Assembly: GCF_964275005.1 (NCBI RefSeq) | Contig: NC_092685.1 | Location: forward strand, 10,131,654-10,195,653 | DNA: 64,000 bases | From: Diadema setosum | Taxonomy: Eukaryota; Echinodermata; Echinoidea; Diadematoida; Diadematidae | Direction: 5' to 3' | Shown: in pieces, positions 36,662 through 64,000 of the stretch | How positions within the stretch are numbered: the stretch's first letter is position 1 | How the letters are laid out: each line of letters opens with the position of its first letter | Notes under the pieces: generated by a model | What the model saw: the letters and a program-made list of their open reading frames with translations, nothing else | What the model was told of the DNA's origin: nothing | The model's database searches: none | Made by a program: the position numbers and the translations under genes

Positions 36662-36919
36662 AGCATATCAAAGTACATTTGTAATCTGAAGAAAAATACA
36701 TGTACTTGAAAGTTGTTACAAATATATAGCAGATATTATTTAGATTTTCTTTTGACCATGTAAGTATTGACCAGGGTATTATGAATTGATACAAGTCAAA
36801 GTGCATTTGCATTTCATGGGTCCTTTAGATTTTAAGGTGTGTGAAATGAGCCGAGTTGAATTGAGTCGAGGTTTGATTAATACTTCCATGAAAACAGATA
36901 ACAGATATATACATGTATA

Positions 36920-37042
<123 letters not shown>

Positions 37043-37372
37043 TTAAACAGATATTTTCATGAATCATGTCATCAATATAGTGTTTGACAAATCTTTTTAA
37101 AAAATCTCATATTCAGCAAATTATTACAAGCTTAGACACTCCAAAACACACACCTCTACACACAAACCGCCTAACAATCATTAAATTCAATGTATTGATA
37201 TACAAGGTAAAGCGTGTATCTCCATTGAAATAGGCCTTATTGCAGGTAATGAAGTGCTTCTTTGAATGACTGGAGGAACTGCAGTCCACTGACAAAATTT
37301 TGGGGACGGCAAGGTTCTGGCAAAGGGAATAGTGTACACTTACATTCAATAGTTCTCACATTATATCTACAA

Positions 37373-37760
37373 TTAAAGGGATGGTGTAGTTTTGGTTGAG
37401 ATGGGGGATTTAGACTTTAACTTTTTGCAAGATAATTGATAATCACTTGTAAAATATCCAAGAACATGCGATTCTAAGAGGAATTCAAAGTTTAGTTGAT
37501 GAAAATCGGTTTTGAAATAGCTGAACTATTAAAAGAAAGCAAAGGGAAACAAAAAGGTCCTAATAAAAGGTGGCTCCCACCTTTTATTAGGACCTCTATG
37601 TTTTTAGATATTTCAGCCATTTTAAAACCAGCTTTCATCAATAAGCTTTGAATTACTCTTAGAATGAAATGTTTACTCTTTAATATTGTTTTTCGTTATC
37701 TCAAAAAAAGAGTTGGAAACCTGAAGCCCCATCTCAACCAAAACTATACCATCCCTTTAA
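37373..37760. mobile_element. AAAGGGATGGT foldback family, full copy
   Basis: TTAA both ends; starts TTAAAGGGATGGTGTAGTTT and ends CTATACCATCCCTTTAA. The two arms of about 190 bp meet at TGGCTCCCACC, giving an almost complete hairpin. Best-preserved copy in the window. Confidence 0.9.
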
Positions 37761-38525
37761 TATTTAACTAAAGAATTATCTAATAAACTGAGTGGTGGGG
37801 TAAGAGTCACTTTGTTTCTTCCTTAATTTAAACCAACCAATCCCAGACGCAACACTCCTGTGGTTTGATGCTGCACCTGGTAATCATAATATTCATTATG
37901 TTTAGTGCTACGTTTTCTCAAGGTATATCATCACACACAAAAAAAGGACACAGCAAACCAAACTTTTCCCTGGTATACATTTTTGTGAATATATAATTCA
38001 CTATTTCTGTTGAATGCTTTTCAACAGCCTCATTTTATATTCAGTAATGGAATGGATTGTTTAAATCAATCTTCCGAGGCCAGAAGTAGGCCTAATTTCT
38101 TACTCAGTTTGATATAGGTTTTCCCCGTCAATTTCATGAATTTTTGTCACAAGCACGCGAAAATGTTGGGGCATTCAAATTCAGAATCCGATCAATTTCA
38201 TTTATGGAAGCTCTTATTCACGGGACTAAATCCGTATACCGAGGAGTAGGGGGAAGGGATGATCGGCGATAGTCATCACATTCTGGCAAGAGTACAATCC
38301 CATCAATATGTACACACTCGGAACATAATAACCAATGGAATGCTAAGCATTAAATTATCATGAAATAGAACCTATATAAGCATAAAATAGTGCACAAAAT
38401 ATCACCTCCCATGATTGTATAGGCCTATATAGTAAGCGGTATCAGTAGGCCCTAAATACTGAAGCAATTTCCATTTCTCATCAGTTGGATCCTCTAAATC
38501 GCCGAAGTTTGTGGAAATGCATCAG

Positions 38526-38853
38526 TAGCTACGTTCATAACTTTCGAGGATAGGTAATTTCGAGGATGAACTCGTAGTTAAGTATGGGGCGCCAAATATC
38601 GCATGCGTGGTCTCTTTCGTGACGAAATTGGGTTTGTGTTTTTTTTTTTTTTTGTTTTTTTTTTCGTTGACACAACTGACAACGTCAGTTTTGTTGAAGA
38701 AATAACAATGATTTTTAACAAAATTACAACTTCTTAACGAAATTGTCATGTCGTCGACGAAATAAAAAATTTCGTGACGAAAGAGACCATGGCGCTCGAT
38801 ACTTAACTATGATCTTATCCTGAAAGTTAAGGATCACCGTCTGAACGTAACTA
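38526..38853. mobile_element. Foldback element with TAGCTACGTTC ends
   Basis: Left TAGCTACGTTCATAACTTTC, GTAGTTAAGTAT and GTGGTCTCTTTCGTGACG are mirrored at the right as CGTGACGAAAGAGACCATGG, ATACTTAACTATG and GAACGTAACTA. About 330 bp, with internal GACGAAAT motifs. Confidence 0.75.
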
Positions 38854-39061
38854 ATGTGTCCCAAATCAATAACCATCAGACTTTCCGCATTGAAAACTTT
38901 AAAAACAATTGAATAATCTAAATGATTTTTCATGGTATGAAACTATAGCTTGCTATACCTATACATCCTGCAAGAAAAAATGAATAGATAAAAAATGGAA
39001 AATCCCGCTCAATTTAATTAGTGGTAACGAGTAAAAAGAATCTCTGTTTCTTCAAAGTTTA

Positions 39062-39296
39062 GCACTCGGATGCTCTTTGCATCAATATTATGAATGAAAG
39101 CATTTTGCTCACAATTAGCCAGGCAACCAGGGAGGGGTTGGTGAAGGAGAAGGAACAAGAATTTACCTCTCAACACGCCATGGGTACTACAAAGGAGAGA
39201 TATTTATTTCTTCTCCATAAGTCGCCTCCAAGGTTGCCCTGTCAGTTGCGAGCAAAATATTTTCATTTATACTTATGCAAAGAGCATTAAGAGTGC
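39062..39296. mobile_element. MITE with GCACTC..ATGCTCTTTGCAT ends
   Basis: Left GCACTCGGATGCTCTTTGCA and ATTTTGCTC are mirrored by GAGCAAAAT and TGCAAAGAGCATTAAGAGTGC on the right. 235 bp. It ends about 370 bp before the candidate WDR27 first exon. Confidence 0.72.
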
Positions 39297-39668
39297 CAAA
39301 CTTGGGAGAAATGGAATCATAACATGCTGTACAAAGATCCACATTGCATGAGGTTTTAATTTAGGTAGCAAGGTATAATTTGACACCCTGAAATAGCATT
39401 TGGCACTGTTTTAAATTATTTTGAAGTTATCAATACGGGAAGTCCGATTAGCTTCTTGGGGAGGCATATAATTTAGATTCGACTCTTGTTTCTGTCTATT
39501 GTCTGTGGAATAGGCTACTGTCGGCAAAGCATCGGAGCACACACGATATTATGTGGACACAATGCACTCCTAAAGCGTCGATGGGGATAGCTGGAGTGCG
39601 TTCGCTTGCTCAGCTTTCAAATCTCCCTTTAAAAATTTCACTGTCCACAGGTGTTCTGATCATTGACA

Positions 39669-39702
39669 ATGGAAACAAAAGAAAAGTCGACAAAGCAGAA
39701 AG
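39669..39702 (+). CDS. WDR27: Candidate first coding exon of WDR27
   Basis: ATG opens METKEKSTKQK and ends one base into a codon at a GTAGCA donor. Joined to the AG that begins the exon at 42219 it makes GAG and continues in frame as ELEGHAANMSVVHRYT. The phase fit and the upstream position support it; the donor is below consensus and there is no homology in so short a peptide. The alternative start is the in-frame ATG at 42242. Confidence 0.38.
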
Positions 39703-40540
39703 GTAGCAGTTTCATGAACATCAGTCATACACAAGAGGGAGAATGGACTTTCAATGTTTATCATATTTTCGCAAAACAGCCATGCTGTCTTCAAATTCAT
39801 GAAATTGTCAATCAGCTGTTGCAACCACTGTCTTGGCCTACAACGTCGTTATCACATAAGCATGTATGTGCATCAGTCACACAAAAAAAAAAGAATAAAA
39901 TAAAAAAATGACATAACCGCACTCAACTAGTTCTTCAACTTTCTTTTCGACAATGATACACTGTTACGAGAATATGACCTCTTTCCCCTCTACACAACCC
40001 GTTGTATTCCTTTAACCTACCCTGCTATTTATAGGCAGAATCGACGTGCCAAATTTGTTAGTTTACGCGGAAGCGTATGAGCTTTCCTTATCAAATTAGT
40101 GAATTCTTAGATTTGTAGTTGAATCTTATAAAAAGGTTTAATTATCATAGGCCTATAAAATTATATAGCAGTCTCCATGCACGGTCGTTGCTGTGTTTGT
40201 TATAGCCCAGATGAGCTAGAGACCATTGTAGGTCACTCTCCAGACTTCGACTTGTCACGGGTGTTTTCCTGCATATAGGCCCCTATAGGCCTATAGTGTT
40301 CTTTTCTTCCTTTTAATTTAGCAAAAGGATAACTCCACTCCTTGTTCTAAAATTCAAAAGTCAAATGGCAGGATTTTTTTTTCCAAAATCGGGGTATAAT
40401 GATTAGATGGCGTAGAAACCGCTCGAGTGAACAGGAAACGATATCATCATTATTAAATTTACTCTTATTATCCGATTTATGAATCAGCCAAATAAAAAAA
40501 AAAAATAAAAACGAAAAGAAATCGGCATCACCTACCCTTT

Positions 40541-40640
40541 AACCGTATAAAGCCCAAGGGGGGGGGGGCACATTGTGCCCCCCCTACCATATTTTCGTTT
40601 GCCACTCCTACACCCTTTACTCGATTTCAACCAAATTTGG
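40541..40640. mobile_element. One end of a TTAA-flanked element with a G/C-run hairpin
   Basis: TTTAACCGTATAAAGCCC followed by a G run, CACATTGTG, and a C run. The arrangement (TTAA, short terminus, G-run hairpin) is the same as at the left end of the element at 2851, but the sequence differs. No matching right end was found. Confidence 0.45.
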
Positions 40641-41147
40641 TGACTTTTCCTAAAATCTTACTGCGAACATTTTGATATATAATTTAGCTATGTCCAATAT
40701 TGCTGGTTGCCATGGCAACCGTAAACTGACAACCATGTCAGTCAGATTTTGAATGATTTTCTGTTCCAATTTCACTTAACAATATGATAATGGATGAAAT
40801 GGGGGTTTTCTTGGCTGTAATTTGCTGAAGGACCAAAATGTGAATTAATTATGGTTGTGAATTACTCTGAAATGGTCTTCTTATTATTTCCTTTATTTTT
40901 TATATGACATAGGCATCAAACAATAGATATAATAGAAATAATCGAAAATACAGCATTTTCCCAAGACTACCCTTTTATTTTGTGTTATCTTCACACAAGC
41001 TTTGCCTGTAATATCATTTTTTTTTATCATATTATCAATCTGCAAACTCAAAATTTCAATATTTTGGAAATATGAAATGTGATACCAATATATGTACCCA
41101 TTCCAAGCAATACATCATAGGTTTCATATATTTCTTTATATTGTAAC

Positions 41148-41368
41148 GAGTAGCGCCCCCACGTGTTGACCTTGAGAAATTTCAACCATAACAAATAGTG
41201 AAGGTTGACTTGCTTTTCCTTTTTGGTGAATATGAAAATGATTGATATGAAATATATACTGGGATAAAGAAATAAAAAGAAAAATATATGATTTTAGCGT
41301 ATTTCCTATGTATTTCTGTATATTTTGGTAAATAGCGCCCTCAGTGGATGACCTTGAGAAATTTCAAA
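41148..41368. repeat. Diverged direct repeat, period about 185 bp
   Basis: TAGCGCCCCCACGTGTTGAC plus CTTGAGAAATTTCAA at 41148 recurs as TAGCGCCCTCAGTGGATGAC plus CTTGAGAAATTTCAA at 41333. Confidence 0.65.
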
Positions 41369-42218
41369 TGTTGGGTCATGTAGAGTATGAGGGGGAGTGA
41401 GGGGCGGGTTGGTGTTATCAGAGCGATTGTTGTCACCTGGCTACGAGTGGCAACGGACATTTTCGTCTTGATTTCTGAGAAGTCGCTAGAGAAACGTGAG
41501 TAAAGGATGTAATGGAAATTTTGATAGCACGCACTATGGATGCTCCTTAGATAATGACGCATGACTTTTAAATGTTTTCTCCAGACAAAGCCATTACCTG
41601 AAAGTAAAAAAAAAAAAAAAGAGTATGGTCATTCCAGACATATCAGCTTAGTCCCGTGTGCTTCTTTTTGTGTCTCCCGCTGATAGCATTTCTAAATAGC
41701 ATTGAGTAAACGTTTACCGAATACCGGTAGATATAGTTTGTAGTATCTAGTTTCTAGATACTACAATTACGGATAATTTTAGACATCTACTGCACTGCTA
41801 GATATTACTAATGCTGGTATTACAAACGTTGATTAGTGATGAAGAGTTCAGTATGAAAGTGCCTTGTATATTTCCATGATTTTTTCATAACTCAACTGAT
41901 TAAAGCAATGCCCCAATGGCCAATGGCAATGCAAAACAGCAGTAGGGCTGATTTCTGCCACGCAGAAAAAAAAAAAAAAAAAAAAAACATATAAGAAATC
42001 CTTGTGAGATAGGGCTAAAAAAAAATATGTACTGCAAGTGAGTTAGGTTATTTTGATGCTCTATGATGACAGCTCTTTAACATCGCTGATCTGCAGGAAA
42101 TTTTAAAAACTTATGTCGAATTCACTTGGGATTCTTGCAACATTATGTGTTAGTTTGGACAATAATAATAATAGATACGTATGAGTATTTCTTTTCTTTG
42201 CATTTGTTTATGATACAG

Positions 42219-60908
<18,690 letters not shown>

Positions 60909-61974
60909 CAGGAGCATCAAAGGAGCACCAGAACTGAGCTCATCAATCATGTAGCACCGAGCAGAAAATAGTCGTCATAATCATAATCAGGGGAAAGAGC
61001 AAGAGGGAAGCAGAACAGGAGGAGGAAGAAGAGTGAGAGGCAGAGGAGGAGGGAAGAAGAGCAAGGAGGAGGAGGAGGAGGCGGAGAGGAAAAGAGAAGA
61101 TGGTTCAATGTTTTGACAGACGTCTAATCTTTCATTCCTTGGCACTTGTGTGACATGAATTCAAACGATGGAGCTCCCAGATGACACTTGCAGTGCTGTT
61201 CATATGGTTGTTGTTATTGAATTGTGGCTAAATTGTGCCATATGACAACTCTCCCAGACACACCACCACGTAGCATGACTACTGTTAAGTATTATTAGCA
61301 TTGCAACCAACCACACACCATCTTGATAATCTTGGAATATTAGACCCTCATTAATCAGCTCACTAGGGTCTGCAAAATAGCCCCACCCATTAAATCATTG
61401 TACAAATGTGAGACCATTTAGAAACATAACAAAATGGCAAGATTAAATGTTGTACACTAAAACAATGATTACAATTTCATTTTCATTTAAGATGATGCAC
61501 TCCTACAACCCTGCTAAAATATGATAATTCTGACTCACACTCTGGCAGTGTTGTGAAGTGTCTCACTTTATGCTATACATCCATATGGCTTATTCATATC
61601 CACATGTTATTGATGCAAACTCTGTAGTCTAACTGGGGAATGAATGGCATGGGTTTCCACCATCAACTCATCACAGATCAACTATCATCATTGCAACTTC
61701 ATTGACTCTGTTCTGTTTTGCAGAGAGATAAGCCGATTTAAGGTATCATTGCCATCATATATGTGCCTTATTTGCAAATGAAAGAGTAGAACAGCTTGAT
61801 CATTTGAATTCTTGTAACTGCTAATTGGTTGCAGCTGTAAACTGCAAGACTCTACTGATGAAATATTTGGTTTAATTACCTCGCATGGTCCAGCATATAG
61901 TATTATCAAAACAAAAACAAATCATGGTGCAATCTCTCGCTGAATGGTAAATCTTCTGCCATTTCAGGAATAAA
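60909..61974 (+). other. WDR27: Probable WDR27 3'-UTR
   Basis: Starts with a striking purine tract (GAGGAGGAAG units, about 60995-61102). AATAAA at 61969-61974 is the first good polyadenylation signal I saw. Extent is inferred. Confidence 0.5.
61969..61974 (+). terminator. Candidate WDR27 polyadenylation signal
   Basis: AATAAA about 1.06 kb past the stop, just before a foldback element that would otherwise be transcribed. Confidence 0.45.
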
Positions 61975-62002
61975 GACCATTTACTACATGATTGTATTTG
62001 TT

Positions 62003-62393
62003 TTAAAGGGTGTGTACAGTTCTGGTCGAGGTGAGGATTTAGCTTTTAACGTTTTGCGAGATATTCAGAAACCACTCTATGAGATGTCAAAGAGCATGCA
62101 ATTCTAAAGGGTATCAAAAGTTTATTTGATGAAAATCGGTTTTGAAATGGCTGAGATATCCAAAAACAAGGTGAAACAAAGAGATCCTAATAAAGTTGTG
62201 GCCTGTCGCCTTTTATTATTATCACTTTGTTGATATCTCAGCCAATTCAAAACCAATTTTCATCAAATACATGTTGAATCCTTCTTAAAATTACATGCTC
62301 TTTCAAATTTCATAAGAGGTTTCTCATTATCTCACTTAGACATGTTCAAAACATGAATCCCTTAACTCAACCAGTACTGTACATTCCCTTTAA
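62003..62393. mobile_element. AAAGGGATGGT foldback family, full copy
   Basis: TTAA ends; TTAAAGGGTGTGTACAGTTC to ACTGTACATTCCCTTTAA. Arms of about 190 bp meet near GTGGCCTGTCGCC. Between the WDR27 polyadenylation signal and the P450 exon. Confidence 0.86.
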
Positions 62394-63104
62394 TACAAAA
62401 CCTTGGATATTCACAAGTGCTATCCCAAATATAGTACAGTAATAATGTCTATATCTCAGGAAGGGCAAATAGTACAGTTGTAGAAGGAAGTGATTGATAT
62501 AAATTCTTGATACCAACTGATTTGAGGATGCACTGTTGTATTTTGAGGTAATTTGAATTGTACACTGCTTTGTGCAGAAGACTTGCCTGTGATGCATCTA
62601 TTACATATATATTCGTGATGAAATTACCAGTAAATTGACTGCCATATACAGAATATAGGAACATAATGTACAGGGAACAATCAAGTACCTAGGACAAGTC
62701 CCTTTCAGAGAGTTAGGCAAGCAAGCAAGTAATATGCCCTGCCTATCGTGCATATTTGACATGTCATTGAATTTGAACCAAAGATTTCAAGATAGAGATG
62801 AGTACCTGTAGATTTTTATCTACTTTTACTAGGCCTTAACAGTTCCTTCTATTGGTACTTACTACTGTAATGGTCAGAATGTTTATGATTATGCTGAAAT
62901 ACTTTTCTTTTACTCCCTCGTAAAATGTAGCATGATTTTATATTGTACTTTACACATTTGCAAGCCTGTAATACAGAGAGTAATGACAATGTTTCAAAAT
63001 GTGAAAGGCAGAGCTTACTAAACACTGCGTTGCAACTGGCTATCTGTGAATAATGGTAACTGTTTGTAAGCTATATGGCTACAAGTTGATTACTATTCGC
63101 TTCT

Positions 63105-63292
63105 TCATTCGGAGTGCCTCGCCTCTGCGCAGATTTTGAAAGGGTAGGGACTGTGAGTAATGCCGGGCCGACCCCACCTGCCAAGAGGCCGCTCGCCTGG
63201 CGCCAAGGAGATCCTAAAGCGGTGGAAAATGTGAGTGAAGGCCAAATACAGCTCCATACGTGCAAGCTGCTCCCCAACGCAAACCCGGTGAC
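63105..63292 (-). CDS. Cytochrome P450 (CYP2-like, clan 2), last exon
   Basis: Encodes the C-terminal 61 residues of a P450: HRVCVGEQLARMELYLAFTH, then IFHRFRISLAPGE, and a C-terminal PYPFKICAEARHSE before TGA. The RxCxGE motif holds the axial heme-thiolate cysteine; EQLARMELYLAF is the usual L-helix; HSPYPFKICAEAR corresponds to the last beta strands (P-PF-I-A-R pattern) of CYP2 proteins. The acceptor (TTTATCAG) splits the Gly just before HR, and an intron at this point is typical of the CYP2 family. It is transcribed from right to left; no preceding exon was found up to 64000, so most of the gene lies beyond the right edge. Such enzymes are membrane-bound ER monooxygenases; substrate unknown. 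It could also be a lone pseudogene exon, but the frame is clean. Confidence 0.88.
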
Positions 63293-64000
63293 CTGATAAA
63301 CAACAGAGGAGTTTCACAGAATATGTTGACCTTCTCAGAACAGCTATCGTAAAATGCTTCAATCAAACTTATTAATCATGTTACAGACAGGGGTGAGAGA
63401 GTTAAAAATGCTAGAAGTCGTATTAGATATAGTTTGAGTTTGAGTTTATTTTACTTCACCACGGGTCACTCACTTCAGCCAATGGCTGTTCTTCTGTGAG
63501 TCCGTGAAGTAAAAACCATACAATTACAAAATACAACATTTTGAGCATAATATAGGAGCACCATTGATTCCAAGACCCCCTTTAATCTGCGAGGCTTCAA
63601 ATTGACCAACACCAATATTTCCCCCCAGTGTCTTATTGCATTTTGTTTCAATGGATTCGTTTCCAGGATTAATGATATGAAAGCGATATGAAAATGTCTG
63701 CGATTCCATGCAAAATCAACAAATTCTTCCTCGAAATGACTGTAACAGTGGCTGCCGTTTCTGCGATCTTTTTTTTTTTTCTTCTTCCAGTCTTAGTTCC
63801 GTACTCGCCAATCAAAAGTATTACTGTATTATGGTTACTTTTTAGTTTCTGCCTTAATATGTGACCAAATTTTGCGTCTTGATGCAGCCACGTCGAAGAA
63901 CCGAGTTAGTGTACAGAGTTATGATAGTCAATGCTGGAAGAGGAATAATACTGATGTGAGACTTATTCTATGAGAGGGCAACTAACTTGGCATCAACATC
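63293..64000. other. Probable P450 intron, nothing coding recognised
   Basis: Holds an imperfect hairpin at about 63450-63512 (ACTTCACCACGGGTCACTCAC against GTGAGTCCGTGAAGT) and no P450-like frame on the minus strand. Confidence 0.5.

Overview
The window is animal nuclear DNA from an AT-rich, intron-rich genome crowded with short non-autonomous transposons. Three conserved genes can be read exon by exon, plus one exon of a fourth. Exons are short (about 50-330 bp), follow GT..AG rules and are separated by introns of 0.1-9 kb. Protein sequence and repeat content suit a marine invertebrate, most probably a deuterostome such as an echinoderm. This is inference; no marker in the window settles the species. 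No bacterial operon, CRISPR array, rRNA, convincing tRNA gene or virus-like element was seen.

Layout. (1) 1570-8325, minus strand: seven exons encoding the first ~269 residues of a THADA-like protein (tRNA ribose-methylation partner, Trm732 family); the rest lies beyond the left edge. (2) 8.3-15.6 kb: intergenic, with CpG-dense patches and several foldback elements. (3) 15785-28951, plus strand: FUT8, the Golgi alpha-1,6-fucosyltransferase that core-fucosylates N-glycans. Six exons give the membrane anchor, part of the stem, most of the catalytic domain and the SH3 domain. Roughly 160-165 internal residues are absent, and a run of exactly 100 N (20160-20259) lies in the intron where they belong. 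(4) 28.95-39.66 kb: intergenic, no convincing gene. (5) 42219-60908, plus strand, with a possible first exon at 39669: WDR27, 23 exons whose phases join into an uninterrupted 924-codon frame from the internal ATG. (6) 63105-63292, minus strand: last exon of a clan-2 (CYP2-like) cytochrome P450 with the heme-thiolate cysteine motif, tail-to-tail with WDR27.

The genes are not an operon and no shared pathway is evident. The richest accessory content is the mobile DNA. Several different foldback (MITE) families are flanked by TTAA, which points to piggyBac-type mobilisation. There is a clean nested insertion that reveals its own empty site, a four-copy family showing graded CpG loss, two 93-bp TTAA foldbacks 24 kb apart, and a ~1 kb element in a WDR27 intron packed with AGGTCAAAGGTCA-type direct repeats that look like nuclear-receptor DR1 sites. 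I found no convincing new biochemical system; these elements are the most worthwhile leads.
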